DNA of 64,000 nt from Paenibacillus sp. HB172176. Lineage in GTDB: Bacteria > Bacillota > Bacilli > Paenibacillales > Paenibacillaceae. Below the pieces are notes generated by a model. The model ran no database searches. It saw nothing but the letters and a program-made list of their open reading frames with translations, and was not told the DNA's origin. The DNA lies in the NCBI RefSeq assembly GCF_011947265.1, contig NZ_JAATHD010000002.1, forward strand, positions 310,001 through 374,000. Reading direction: 5' to 3'. How positions within the stretch are numbered: position 1 is the stretch's first letter; every line of letters begins with the position of its first letter. Made by a program: the position numbers and the translations under genes. Below are positions 26,366-35,025 of this stretch, piece by piece.

Positions 26366-26517
26366 TGCTTCCCCTCCGCTTTCCTCTATCCTGACATAGA
26401 TAGACCTGTTATGATTTGCACCTATGTCATAAGTATAGCTTAAGTCCTCCTTCTCCGTAATGGATAAATCCACATTTCATTTGTATTTTTTCCGCCGCCC
26501 GGCATTCCTTCGCAAAT

Positions 26518-28227
26518 TTAGTTCGTATCCGGCATCTTGTTTCGCTGCTGCGGTCTGAGCACATTCGGCCGGGTCCGGTTATGCAGCAGCGGCTTCCGAA
26601 TAATGATGCTCCAGAGCGCCTTCGCGTCGAAAGGAATGATCGGCCACATGTAAGGGCGGTTCATCGAACGTTCGCAGACCAGCATAATCAGAATAAGCGT
26701 TGTACAGATCATCAATCCCGGCGCATTGAATAATGCGACCGCCACGAGCAGCACAAGTCTGACAATCCGGTTGGCGAGCCCAAGCTCGTAGCTTGGCGTT
26801 GCGAACATGCCGATCGCCGCGATTGCCATGTACAGAATGACTTCGTTCACGAACACGCCCGTCTGAACAGCGATATCTCCAATCAGAATCGCCGCGACCA
26901 GCGACATGGCGGTAGCCAGCGAGGACGGCGTGTGGACGGAAGCCATGCGCATGAGGTCGATGCCGACCTCGGCAAGCAGAAATTGAACGAACAGCGGCAG
27001 CTTGCCCGTCTTGTTCGGGCCTAGAAACTCGAGAAACGGAGGTTTGAATTCCGGATGCATGACGAACAGCAGCCACAGCGGCAGCATGAACAAGGAAGCG
27101 AGTATGCCTAGAAATCTCACCCAGCGCAAGTAGGTGCCGATGAACGGCGTCTGCCTGTTCTCTTCCGCATGCTGCATCAAATCCGTGTAAGTCGTAGGCA
27201 AGGTCATGACGCTCGGCGAGGTGTCCACGAAAATGGCGACATAACCTTCCAGCAAATGCGAGGCTACAGTGTCCGGCCGCTCCGAATAACGAACAAGAGG
27301 GAATGGATTCCAGCCGCGTTTGATCGTGGCCTCCTCGAGTTGCTTATCCGCGAGCGGAATGCCGTCTACCTTCACCATGGAAATTTTTTTCTTGATCGAC
27401 TCCAGCAATTTTTTATCCACAATATCGTCGATATAGGCGATGCACACATCCGTCTTCGTGCGCTCGCCGATTTGCACAAGCTCATAACGCAGTTGAGGAT
27501 CGCGAAGACGTCTGCGCACCAGCGAAATATTGACCATCAACGTTTCGATAAATCCGTCCCGGGCGCCTCTGACGACCTTCTCCAGCGACGGTTCTTCAGG
27601 CCCTCTCGCCGGAAAGCTCTTGGCGTCAATCATGATTGCCGTCGCTTCTCCGTCAATGAAGAACGCGGTGCCGCCCGCCAGCACGCTGGTCACCAGCTTC
27701 TCCCAATTCTCCTCCTTAGTCGCTTGGGATGCCGGTACGTACAAATCAAGGAAGGCATGAAGCGCGTCGCTGTCCAAGTCCTCCGGATGCAAATAAGTAA
27801 GTCTCTTCAGCACCTCGGTAAGCATCGTGCTCATCGCCAGTCCGTTCAGGCAGAACATGGCCGTCTTCTTCTCACCGAAGGTCATCTCTCTCACCACAAG
27901 ATCAAAGCTCGTTTTGTAGCCCAGCTCGGTTTCCAGTCGATGAAGCACTTCATCCAGGCGGCTCGGTATGCGTTTCGCCCCTTCTCTTCCTTCTTCGGCG
28001 TTCATTTCCTTGCCTTCAATCGATTGATTGCCTCCGGAAGGATCCGAATCCTTTTTTTCGCCGCGAATCTCCTTACGCTCTTCGTGGCTTTCTGCTCCAA
28101 GGCTTCCTTCCTCTTGACGCTGCTGATCGCGATCCTCTCCTTCTCCAAGATAGGCTAGAAGGTTTTCAACAGAGTCTTCTTGCTCCCTTGCACGGTCCTG
28201 ATTGCTCTCATGCCGATTGTCTCTCAT
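26518..28227 (-). CDS. spoVAF: Stage V sporulation protein AF (GerA family)
   Basis: 569 residues. The central and C-terminal parts match the GerA/SpoVAF family: a cytoplasmic N-terminal domain (about 85-370), then about five membrane segments (about 385-530), with FVDTSPSVMTLPTTY before the first. SpoVAF is a forespore membrane protein acting with SpoVA channels and germinant receptors. The first roughly 85 residues are an unusually long, highly charged, low-complexity extension rich in Glu, Arg and Gln. GAGGTGCG precedes the ATG. It follows spoVAB directly, with spoVAC, AD and AE absent in between. Confidence 0.92.
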   Translation of the reverse strand: MRDNRHESNQDRAREQEDSVENLLAYLGEGEDRDQQRQEEGSLGAESHEERKEIRGEKKDSDPSGGNQSIEGKEMNAEEGREGAKRIPSRLDEVLHRLETELGYKTSFDLVVREMTFGEKKTAMFCLNGLAMSTMLTEVLKRLTYLHPEDLDSDALHAFLDLYVPASQATKEENWEKLVTSVLAGGTAFFIDGEATAIMIDAKSFPARGPEEPSLEKVVRGARDGFIETLMVNISLVRRRLRDPQLRYELVQIGERTKTDVCIAYIDDIVDKKLLESIKKKISMVKVDGIPLADKQLEEATIKRGWNPFPLVRYSERPDTVASHLLEGYVAIFVDTSPSVMTLPTTYTDLMQHAEENRQTPFIGTYLRWVRFLGILASLFMLPLWLLFVMHPEFKPPFLEFLGPNKTGKLPLFVQFLLAEVGIDLMRMASVHTPSSLATAMSLVAAILIGDIAVQTGVFVNEVILYMAIAAIGMFATPSYELGLANRIVRLVLLVAVALFNAPGLMICTTLILIMLVCERSMNRPYMWPIIPFDAKALWSIIIRKPLLHNRTRPNVLRPQQRNKMPDTN

Positions 28228-28267
28228 CTGTGCGCACCTCTATTTCTTTAACGTAAATTTCAGTCCC

Positions 28268-28696
28268 TTACCACTGGAAATACAGCCAATCGAATAATGA
28301 GCCCATCGTCTTGCCGAGCACCATGGCCATGACAAGGGCAAGAATAAAGCGGGACAGTCGCAGCCGCTTGGCAAGAATCGGAAGCACGTTCATGACCTCC
28401 GTCAAAGCCGCAGCCAGCATGCCGACGAAGATGCCGTCGAACAAGCCTGGAACGGAGAGCGCCGCGAAGGCGGGAAGCCGCAGCCTCCAGTCCAGGAAAT
28501 CCGCAAAGGTCCAGTAGAGCGAACCGCATATGATCGCCGTCTCGAACCAAATTGATTTCCTGAAAGCCCCCGCGAGCTGAGCAAGTCGCGGAATCAAATC
28601 GAATACGATAAGCAAGGCGACTAACCCGCTGCCGACCGCCAGACCGCCTCCAAGGCCCAATAACGCGATGAAGAGATGTTGCGCGAGCTCAATCAT
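28268..28696 (-). CDS. spoVAB: Stage V sporulation protein AB
   Basis: 142 residues with about four membrane segments and the Gly-rich start ALLGLGGGLAVGSG. It is a subunit encoded in the operon for dipicolinic acid movement and is made in the forespore. It overlaps the spoVAA end by 8 bases, so translation is coupled. Confidence 0.9.
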   Translation of the reverse strand: MIELAQHLFIALLGLGGGLAVGSGLVALLIVFDLIPRLAQLAGAFRKSIWFETAIICGSLYWTFADFLDWRLRLPAFAALSVPGLFDGIFVGMLAAALTEVMNVLPILAKRLRLSRFILALVMAMVLGKTMGSLFDWLYFQW

Positions 28697-29339
28697 GCCG
28701 CTCCGCCTGCGATTGATTATATTGCGCTTTCTTGCGCATTTCGTCCGCTATGACATAAGCGTTCACATTCTCTTGATACATAAAGAGCTCCACCTCTAGC
28801 GGATTCGGCTCTTCATTGAACCTCTTGCGGAAGAGATGATTGAAGAATAACACCATCCCCAGCCCAATGCCGAAAGAATAGGGGATTTGGAACCATAGCG
28901 GATGCTGGGTCTTCTCTCCGGTAATCAACTCGACTATGCGGATATGCACGGCTTTCATGCTCACATCCGTATGGAAGTTCATAATAGCCAGACCCGCCCC
29001 GAAGAACAACAGCAGCCACGCCAGCACCAGTACGACATAACGCGGCTTCACTTCCTTCTCCGACACCATCAAGAGCACCTGAGGATCGCCGTAGGCCTCG
29101 ATTGTCGCATTCGGCAGCGCCTGTCTTACGGCTTTGACGATTTGCAGCAAATCAATAACGACTCTGTTGCCGTCAGATTTGGCATGCTTGTAGATTTGGA
29201 GCTTATGCAGCATACGCTCCTTCTCGGGCTCGTCGGTCAATATTCTCGCAACTTGACCCAGTGTAATCAACTGCAGAGGCTTCATATAGATTCTTTTCTT
29301 CAATCGCAGATAGAGGACCGAACGGCTGTTTTCGCCCAT
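28689..29339 (-). CDS. spoVAA: Stage V sporulation protein AA
   Basis: 216 residues. A soluble N-terminal half beginning MGENSRSVLYLRLKKRI aligns with the B. subtilis start, and two membrane segments follow (about 110-130 and 160-180). AGAAGGGAAG precedes the ATG. It heads a short AA-AB-AF operon behind a sigma-G-like promoter and a terminator that separates it from sigF. Confidence 0.9.
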   Translation of the reverse strand: MGENSRSVLYLRLKKRIYMKPLQLITLGQVARILTDEPEKERMLHKLQIYKHAKSDGNRVVIDLLQIVKAVRQALPNATIEAYGDPQVLLMVSEKEVKPRYVVLVLAWLLLFFGAGLAIMNFHTDVSMKAVHIRIVELITGEKTQHPLWFQIPYSFGIGLGMVLFFNHLFRKRFNEEPNPLEVELFMYQENVNAYVIADEMRKKAQYNQSQAERHD

Positions 29340-29381
29340 CTGTCATCTTCCCTTCTGCCCGCCAAGAGCGAATGTCCGTCT

Positions 29382-29411
29382 TAGTATGAGGCAAGGAGGA
29401 TAAGGATAATC
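29382..29411 (-). promoter_or_regulatory. Probable sigma-G promoter of spoVA
   Basis: On the minus strand, CATACTA (29382-29388) is a perfect sigma-G -10. GATTA (29407-29411) at 18 bp fits the GHATR -35 at four of five positions. Transcription would begin about 36 bases before the spoVAA ATG. B. subtilis spoVA is sigma-G dependent. Confidence 0.65.
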
Positions 29412-29423
29412 ATGAAAAGGCAA

Positions 29424-29458
29424 GAAAAAAGATCAAACCGCTATTGCGCGATTTGATC
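29424..29458 (-). terminator. Terminator spanning the end of sigF
   Basis: GATCAAA/TTTGATC arms (29431-29437, 29452-29458) are extended by CGC/GCG and followed by six T residues on the minus strand. The stem begins inside the last sigF codons. It should insulate spoVA from the spoIIA-sigF transcript. Confidence 0.88.
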
Positions 29459-30196
29459 TCTAATATTTTGCAATATTTTTTTCTCCAGCCGGGAAACCTG
29501 CACCTGGGAAATGCCCAGCCTGCTGGCGACCTCGGATTGCGTCTTGTCCCTGTAATAGCGAAGATACACAATCAGACGCTCCCGTTCACAGAGACCTTCA
29601 ATCGCTTCGATCAACGCCAGCTTGTCGAACCACCGCTCTTGGGAATCATCGGCGATCTGATCCATCAGCGTTATCGGGTCGCCGTCGTTCTCGAACACGG
29701 TCTCATGAATGGACGTCGGAGGTTTATTCGCTTCTTGAGCGAATACGACATCCTCCGGCGTGATGCCGAGCCGATCCGCTACCTCGGTAATGGTCGGCAG
29801 TCTCCCCAATGTTTTCGATAATTCATCCTTCATCTTCCGAACCTTATTCGCCGTCTCCTTCAATGAGCGGCTGACCTTGAGCGTGCCGTCGTCCCGCAAG
29901 AAACGCTGAATCTCTCCGATGATCATAGGCACCGCATAGGTGGAGAACTTGACATCGTAAGACAGATCAAACTTGTCGACCGACTTCAACAATCCGATGC
30001 AGCCAATCTGGAACAAATCCTCCGGCTCATAGCCGCGATTGATAAACCGTTGCACGACTGACCACACGAGCCGAATATTGCAATTAACAAGCGTATCCCG
30101 CGCTAGTGTATCGCCGGATTGACTCAATGCAATGAGGCGCTTGACCTCGGCGTCCTCCAGATATGGCTGAGCGGACTGCTTCATATTGACATCCAT
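29441..30196 (-). CDS. sigF: RNA polymerase sigma-F factor
   Basis: 251 residues of the sporulation/SigB-type sigma family. Region 2 has EDLFQIGCIGLLK and KFSTYAVPMIIGEIQRFLRDD; region 4 ends with SEVASRLGISQVQVSRLEKK. Sigma-F is the first forespore-specific sigma factor and is held inactive by SpoIIAB. ATG at 30196 has AGGGG 9 bases upstream; the in-frame TTG three codons earlier abuts that sequence. It is the third gene of spoIIAA-AB-sigF. Confidence 0.97.
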   Translation of the reverse strand: MDVNMKQSAQPYLEDAEVKRLIALSQSGDTLARDTLVNCNIRLVWSVVQRFINRGYEPEDLFQIGCIGLLKSVDKFDLSYDVKFSTYAVPMIIGEIQRFLRDDGTLKVSRSLKETANKVRKMKDELSKTLGRLPTITEVADRLGITPEDVVFAQEANKPPTSIHETVFENDGDPITLMDQIADDSQERWFDKLALIEAIEGLCERERLIVYLRYYRDKTQSEVASRLGISQVQVSRLEKKILQNIRDQIAQ

Positions 30197-30215
30197 GACG
30201 CTCAACCCCTATGCC

Positions 30216-30662
30216 CTAGTTATAGAGCGCTTTTTTTGATTCGATACGCTTCATCATCGTGACATTCGTTCCGCCATCCAGCGAGCTCGACACATCAAAG
30301 CGATCCATGAAATTTTCCATAATGGTAAAGCCCATGCCTGATCGCTCAAGGTCCGGCTTCGAGGTATACAGCGGCTGTCTGGCAAGCTCCAAATCTTCAA
30401 TGCCCTTGCCTTGATCGGATACCGTGATGGACACCGTGTCTTTCTGAATCGCCGCTGTAATCGTCACTTGACGCTCGGGATCATTGTCGTAGCCGTGAAT
30501 AATCGCATTGGTCACCGCTTCGGATACCGCTGTCTTCAAGTCATTCAGCTCCTCCATCGTCGGATCGAGCTGAGAGACGAACGCTGCGACCGCCACGCGG
30601 GCGAAGGCTTCATTCTCGGAACGTGCGCTGAATGAAAGCGTCATTTCGTTATTTCCTATCAT
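30216..30662 (-). CDS. spoIIAB: Anti-sigma-F factor / kinase SpoIIAB
   Basis: 148 residues of the GHKL kinase fold. N-box Asn in [12 protein letters not shown]1 box DQGKGI and G2 box [10 protein letters not shown] are intact. It binds sigma-F with ATP, and phosphorylates SpoIIAA. Its ATG overlaps the spoIIAA stop as ATGA. Confidence 0.97.
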   Translation of the reverse strand: MIGNNEMTLSFSARSENEAFARVAVAAFVSQLDPTMEELNDLKTAVSEAVTNAIIHGYDNDPERQVTITAAIQKDTVSITVSDQGKGIEDLELARQPLYTSKPDLERSGMGFTIMENFMDRFDVSSSLDGGTNVTMMKRIESKKALYN

Positions 30663-31012
30663 GACACCACCTCCAAACTGGATATCGCGTTATGCTCGTT
30701 GTCATGCACTGCAACAATTTTGAACAGCCCTGACAGCTCGAATAACCGACGGACACCCGGATTGATGTCGCATACAATCATTTTGCCACCCTTGCTCTTC
30801 ACTTGCTTGTACCGTCCCAGAATAACGCCAAGTCCCGAGCTGTCCATGAATTGCAGCTCCTTCAGACTCAGAATGACATGATTGACGTTATCCTTCATCA
30901 GCGCTTCCTCCATCTTGAATCTGACGATGTTAGCGGTATGATGGTCAAGCTCGCCATACAGCCGCACAATGAGTGCGTTGCGGTAATGCTCCAATTCGAT
31001 TTGCAGACTCAT
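30659..31012 (-). CDS. spoIIAA: Anti-anti-sigma factor SpoIIAA
   Basis: 117 residues with a STAS domain. The phosphorylated Ser58 lies in FMDSSGLGV. Unphosphorylated SpoIIAA releases sigma-F from SpoIIAB. The start begins [10 protein letters not shown]. It is the first gene after a clear sigma-H promoter; dacF lies immediately upstream. Confidence 0.97.
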   Translation of the reverse strand: MSLQIELEHYRNALIVRLYGELDHHTANIVRFKMEEALMKDNVNHVILSLKELQFMDSSGLGVILGRYKQVKSKGGKMIVCDINPGVRRLFELSGLFKIVAVHDNEHNAISSLEVVS

Positions 31013-31059
31013 CTTAGCGCTCCAACTCCTTCATGGTTCTTGCCGGGATAAGACTAGCA

Positions 31060-31087
31060 ATTCTCCAATGGAGGGAATGATTCCTGC
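31060..31087 (-). promoter_or_regulatory. Sigma-H promoter of spoIIA
   Basis: On the minus strand, GCAGGAATC (31079-31087) matches the sigma-H -35 RnAGGAwWW at eight of nine positions. After 12 bp GGAGAAT (31060-31066) matches RnnGAAT completely. spoIIA is sigma-H and Spo0A dependent in B. subtilis. Confidence 0.8.
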
Positions 31088-31089
31088 CT

Positions 31090-31130
31090 GCCGACAAAAC
31101 TAGAAGCATACCGCTACAAGGTGACAAAAT
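31090..31130 (-). promoter_or_regulatory. Candidate Spo0A boxes upstream of spoIIA
   Basis: Two TTTGTC-type half sites in the same orientation, TTTGTCGGC (31090-31098) and ATTTTGTCAC (31121-31130), lie just upstream of the sigma-H -35. The first matches TTTGTCGAA at seven of nine positions. B. subtilis spoIIA has several 0A boxes in this position. Confidence 0.5.
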
Positions 31131-31142
31131 ATGAGACGTTGA

Positions 31143-32333
31143 TCAGGAATGGAATAATCCGTAAGCCGAGCGTCCCAACAACTTCCACCAGCTCGCCTTA
31201 GCTACGGACTGAGGCGATTCAATCTCGAATTCCTTCACAACCTGTTCGTCTTGGTAGACCATCAGCTTGCCCAGCGATTGTCCTTGCTTGACCGGCGCCT
31301 TGATATTTTCGTTCAGCTTAAGCTCATAACGAATATTGTCTGTGGAGGCGCCCTTCTGAAGCAGCACGCTGTACGGACGATCAGCGGTCAATGCGATCTG
31401 GGACTCCATTCCTTTCTCGACGCGGACGGTGCCGATCGAATCTCCCTTTCCGACAATGGGATAGTTCATATATTGCGCGAAGGAATAATCGAACATCTGG
31501 GAAACCTCTTCGTTCCGCTGCTTCGTTGTCGGTTCTCCCATGACAACGGCGATCACCCTCATATTGTCCCGCTTCGCGGTTCCGGACAAGCAGTATTTGG
31601 CCTCGCTCGTATATCCGGTTTTCAAACCGTCAGCGCCGCTGTAAAATCTGACAAGTTTATTCGTATTGACGAGCCAGAACGGCTTCGGCGAAGATTTCCG
31701 AAGATAGTCTTGATAGAGTCCCGTATATTTCGTCACTTCTTCATGCTTAAGCAGCTCGCGCGACATGATCGCGATATCATGCGCGGAGGAATAATGACCT
31801 TGCACGGGAAGACCGTTCGGATTAACGAAATGCGTGTCCGTCATGCCGAGCTCCTTCGCCCGTTCATTCATCATCGCCACGAAATGCTCCTCCGTTCCTC
31901 CGAGCTTCTCGGCCATAGCAACGGATGCGTCATTGCCCGATGCGAGCGCAATGCCTTTGATCATATCGTCAACCGTCATTTCCTCGCCCTGCTCGAGGAA
32001 GATCTGAGAGCCTCCCATTGAAGCCGCATATTCGCTGGTGCGAACCTTGTCCGTCAATCGCAGCTTTCCGTCATCGAGCGCTTCCATGACAAGCAGCAAG
32101 GTCATAATTTTCGTAATGCTCGCGGGCGGCAGTCTGTCGTGGCTGTTCTTCTCGAATATGACCGTGCCGCTGTCCGCATCCATCAAGACGGCGGACAAGG
32201 AAGACGGCGCCAGATTCGGGCTCGGAGATGCGCCTGGCGAAGCCGGTTTCTCCTCCGCAGCGAACGCGGCGGCGGGCAGCGCAAGGCAGCATACTAATGC
32301 GATTGCGACAAACGATGTGGTTACTTTTTTCAA
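31143..32333 (-). CDS. dacF: D-alanyl-D-alanine carboxypeptidase DacF
   Basis: 396 residues. A signal peptide (cleavage after AFA, about 26) is followed by a DD-carboxypeptidase domain: SITK (Ser72, Lys75), SGN in ALASGNDAS, and KTG in GLKTGYT. A C-terminal beta-rich domain ends in an amphipathic helix for membrane attachment. In B. subtilis dacF is a sigma-F gene acting on spore peptidoglycan, and it precedes spoIIAA as here. TTG at 32333 is the start, 7 bases from GGAGGG. Confidence 0.93.
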   Translation of the reverse strand: MKKVTTSFVAIALVCCLALPAAAFAAEEKPASPGASPSPNLAPSSLSAVLMDADSGTVIFEKNSHDRLPPASITKIMTLLLVMEALDDGKLRLTDKVRTSEYAASMGGSQIFLEQGEEMTVDDMIKGIALASGNDASVAMAEKLGGTEEHFVAMMNERAKELGMTDTHFVNPNGLPVQGHYSSAHDIAIMSRELLKHEEVTKYTGLYQDYLRKSSPKPFWLVNTNKLVRFYSGADGLKTGYTSEAKYCLSGTAKRDNMRVIAVVMGEPTTKQRNEEVSQMFDYSFAQYMNYPIVGKGDSIGTVRVEKGMESQIALTADRPYSVLLQKGASTDNIRYELKLNENIKAPVKQGQSLGKLMVYQDEQVVKEFEIESPQSVAKASWWKLLGRSAYGLFHS

Positions 32334-32451
32334 ACGAAGTCCCTCCTGGATAAATTCGGTCTTATTTCCTTTTTAGTGTTCACATTTTCCATCAAAAATA
32401 TTCCAATTCAACTTCATGCAGGAAAATGTCGCGAAGCCAATATTGAAATGC

Positions 32452-32493
32452 GAACAGCCTGCGCGGACCCGTACGGGTCTACGCAGGCTGTTC
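32452..32493. repeat. 42-bp inverted repeat between dacF and pdp
   Basis: GAACAGCCTGCG (32452-32463) and CGCAGGCTGTTC (32482-32493) are perfect 12-bp arms. The interior GACCCGTACGGGTC (32466-32479) is itself palindromic, so nearly the whole element folds. There is no T run on either strand, which is unusual for a terminator. It is probably the pdp 3' hairpin, function unclear. Confidence 0.75.
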
Positions 32494-32530
32494 GGTGCTG
32501 CATCATCAAAGACATCCTTCTGTCAGTTGC

Positions 32531-33859
32531 TTACAAACGGGCTATCCCTTCCGAAGTGACAATAGACAGCAGCAGCGCGCCTGGATTCGGAACGCTCTGC
32601 TCAATAGAGAAGGATCCGGCAATATCCTCCGCAACGCGTTCTGCGCTGCTGCTCCTCTCCCTCAAAGACATAATGGCCAGTACATCGCCTGCTTGAACCT
32701 CATCACCGACCTTCCTTGCAAGCGTAACGCCTACCGCATAGTCTATCGCATCATCCTTTGTCGCCCTTCCCGCTCCCAGACGCATGGCCGACAGTCCAAG
32801 CAGCTCCGCATCAATGGCATGGATGAAGCCTGAGGAAGAGCTTCTTACTTCCATCGTGAACGGAGCCTGAGGAAGGAGCTCCGGCCGCTCAGCAATTCGG
32901 TCGTCGCCTCCCTGAGCCTTCACGAATGACTTGAATTTCGAGAGCGCCTCTCCGTTCAGAAGCTGGTTCATTAACGTCTTCTCCGCTTCTTCAAAGCACT
33001 CGAACTTACCTCCCAGCATGAGCATATGCGCAGCCAAAGCGACGCAAAGCCGGGTCAAATCCTGCGGTCCTTTGCCCTTCAAGGTCTCAATCGCTTCTTT
33101 CACTTCAAGCGAATTGCCGATTGCAAAGCCTAGAGGCTGGTTCATATCGCTTATAATCGCCGCTGTACGGCGGCCGACCTGCTCGCCAATGGAGACCATT
33201 GCTTGCGCAAGCTTCTCCGCTTCTCCGAGCGATTTCATGAACGCTCCCTTGCCCGTTTTCACATCAAGCATGATCGCATCCGAGCCCGCAGCCAGCTTCT
33301 TGCTCATGACGGAGCTCGCGATTAGCGGAATCGATTCAACCGTTCCCGTAACATCGCGCAGCGCGTATAGCTTCTTGTCCGCGGGAGCCAGATTGGCGCT
33401 TTGTCCAATGACGGCAATGCCGATTTCGTTCACCTGTCTGACGAACGCTTCCCGGTCAAGCACTGTGCGGAAGCCCGGAATCGATTCAAGCTTGTCCAAG
33501 GTGCCCCCGGTATGTCCCAGTCCTCTTCCAGACATCTTCGCTACGGGAAGTCCCAGCGATGCGACCAGCGGGGCGACGATAAGCGTCGTCTTGTCTCCAA
33601 CGCCGCCCGTACTATGCTTGTCCGCTTTGATGCCGGCAATGGCCGACAGATCGATTTGATCGCCCGACTCTACGATCGCCGTCGTCAAAGCAGCGGTTTC
33701 CTCGGCTGTCATGCCTTGAAAGCAAATCGCCATCGCCCACGCCGAAATTTGATAATCGGGAATTTCGCCGCTGTTATATCCCGCTATCAGGAAGGAAATT
33801 TCATCCGCTTCAAGTTCTCCGCCATCTCTCTTCTTCCGAATTAAATCAACCGCTCTCAC
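32531..33859 (-). CDS. pdp: Pyrimidine-nucleoside phosphorylase
   Basis: 442 residues. The phosphate-binding signature KHSTGGVGDKTTL (about 80-92) and SGRGLGHTGGTLDKLE (about 109-124) identify the thymidine/pyrimidine nucleoside phosphorylase family. It cleaves uridine and thymidine with phosphate for salvage. GTG at 33859 has GGAGG 6 bases upstream. The deoB-pupG-pdp order suits nucleoside catabolism. Confidence 0.96.
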   Translation of the reverse strand: MRAVDLIRKKRDGGELEADEISFLIAGYNSGEIPDYQISAWAMAICFQGMTAEETAALTTAIVESGDQIDLSAIAGIKADKHSTGGVGDKTTLIVAPLVASLGLPVAKMSGRGLGHTGGTLDKLESIPGFRTVLDREAFVRQVNEIGIAVIGQSANLAPADKKLYALRDVTGTVESIPLIASSVMSKKLAAGSDAIMLDVKTGKGAFMKSLGEAEKLAQAMVSIGEQVGRRTAAIISDMNQPLGFAIGNSLEVKEAIETLKGKGPQDLTRLCVALAAHMLMLGGKFECFEEAEKTLMNQLLNGEALSKFKSFVKAQGGDDRIAERPELLPQAPFTMEVRSSSSGFIHAIDAELLGLSAMRLGAGRATKDDAIDYAVGVTLARKVGDEVQAGDVLAIMSLRERSSSAERVAEDIAGSFSIEQSVPNPGALLLSIVTSEGIARL

Positions 33860-33887
33860 AGGTTTCCTCCTCAGGTGTATGCTTTGC

Positions 33888-34055
33888 TTATGTTCGTGCC
33901 GGCATGCGCTCCGACTGTACCCTTACGATGATTTCGTCCAGTGTTTGACTGAGCACCAGCACATCGCTATGAAGCAAATTCTGTTCTACCAATTGAGCCG
34001 TTTCGTTCATTTCATTGCGCAGCTGCTCCAGCTGAGCAAGCAATTGCTTGTCCAT
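33888..34055 (-). CDS. Spo0E-family aspartyl-phosphate phosphatase
   Basis: 55 residues: two predicted helices with the family signature SQTLDEII (36-43), which corresponds to the SQELD motif of Spo0E, YisI and YnzD. These small proteins dephosphorylate Spo0A~P and restrain sporulation. AGGTGGAG lies 10 bases before the ATG. A TATAAT (34112-34117) about 57 bases upstream suggests its own promoter. It sits between pdp and pupG. The motif makes the family likely; the target is inferred. Confidence 0.85.
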   Translation of the reverse strand: MDKQLLAQLEQLRNEMNETAQLVEQNLLHSDVLVLSQTLDEIIVRVQSERMPART

Positions 34056-34186
34056 ATCAAGTCCACTCCACCTATCTTTTCCACTTCGGGGGTATCCCTC
34101 TTAATAAGGACATTATACGACGAAGGGGTCAAAAAATACTGTCAGATGGAGTCGATCGAATTGTTACAATTATGTTACAAAAAACG

Positions 34187-35011
34187 CTACATTTTCGCGA
34201 TAAATGCTGTAACAAGCCCTAGAAATTGGGACTTGACGCGTTCTGTTGTTTCCATCACTTCGCTATGCGACAAAGGCTGATCCAGAATGCCCGAGGCCAT
34301 ATTAGAGATGCAGGAAATGCCGGCGACTTCAATTCCCGCATGCCGGGCCGCGATAACCTCGGCGACCGTCGACATTCCGACAGCATCCGCGCCCAAGACG
34401 CGAAGCATGCGAATTTCCGCCGGCGTCTCGTAGGACGGTCCCATAAGGCCGGCATACACACCCTCTTGAAGCGGTATGCTGCTCTCTTCGGCAATTTCCA
34501 GCGCGAGCTTGCGCAGCCGCTTGCTGTAGGCCTCCGACATATCGGGAAATCTTGGTCCAAGCTGGGAATCATTCGCGCCAACCAGCGGATTTCGTCCAGT
34601 CAGATTAAGATGATCGGAAATCAGCATCAAATTGCCTGACGCATAGGATAGATTGATGCCTCCCGCCGCATTGGTAACGAGCAGCGAACCTGCGCCCAAA
34701 GCCTTCATAACGCGAACGGGGAAGGCGGTCAACTCCGGACCGTAGCCTTCGTACATATGGAATCTGCCTCGCATAAGCATCACGGCCCGATCTGACAATC
34801 TCCCCAGCACGAGCTCGCCGGCATGTCCTTCTACTGTCGATACCGGGAAATGCGGGATATCCTGATAGGGAATGATCACCGGCTGCTCCAACTGATCGCC
34901 GAGCACACCAAGACCCGAACCCAGAATCAGGCCGATTTCAGGCTTGATTGCGGTTATTGCGCTTATGTATTCAGCCGCTTCTTGAATATGGGCCGAGGTT
35001 ATTGTATTCAT
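34187..35011 (-). CDS. pupG: Purine nucleoside phosphorylase
   Basis: 274 residues of the trimeric PNP family. Phosphate-binding ILGSGLG, the HAGELVLG and GRFHMYEGY segments, TNAAGGI and SYETPAEIRML are present. It cleaves guanosine and inosine. AAAGGAG precedes the ATG. It lies 15 bases after the deoB stop, as drm-pupG in B. subtilis. Confidence 0.96.
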   Translation of the reverse strand: MNTITSAHIQEAAEYISAITAIKPEIGLILGSGLGVLGDQLEQPVIIPYQDIPHFPVSTVEGHAGELVLGRLSDRAVMLMRGRFHMYEGYGPELTAFPVRVMKALGAGSLLVTNAAGGINLSYASGNLMLISDHLNLTGRNPLVGANDSQLGPRFPDMSEAYSKRLRKLALEIAEESSIPLQEGVYAGLMGPSYETPAEIRMLRVLGADAVGMSTVAEVIAARHAGIEVAGISCISNMASGILDQPLSHSEVMETTERVKSQFLGLVTAFIAKM

Positions 35012-35025
35012 CTTTTTAATCTCCT

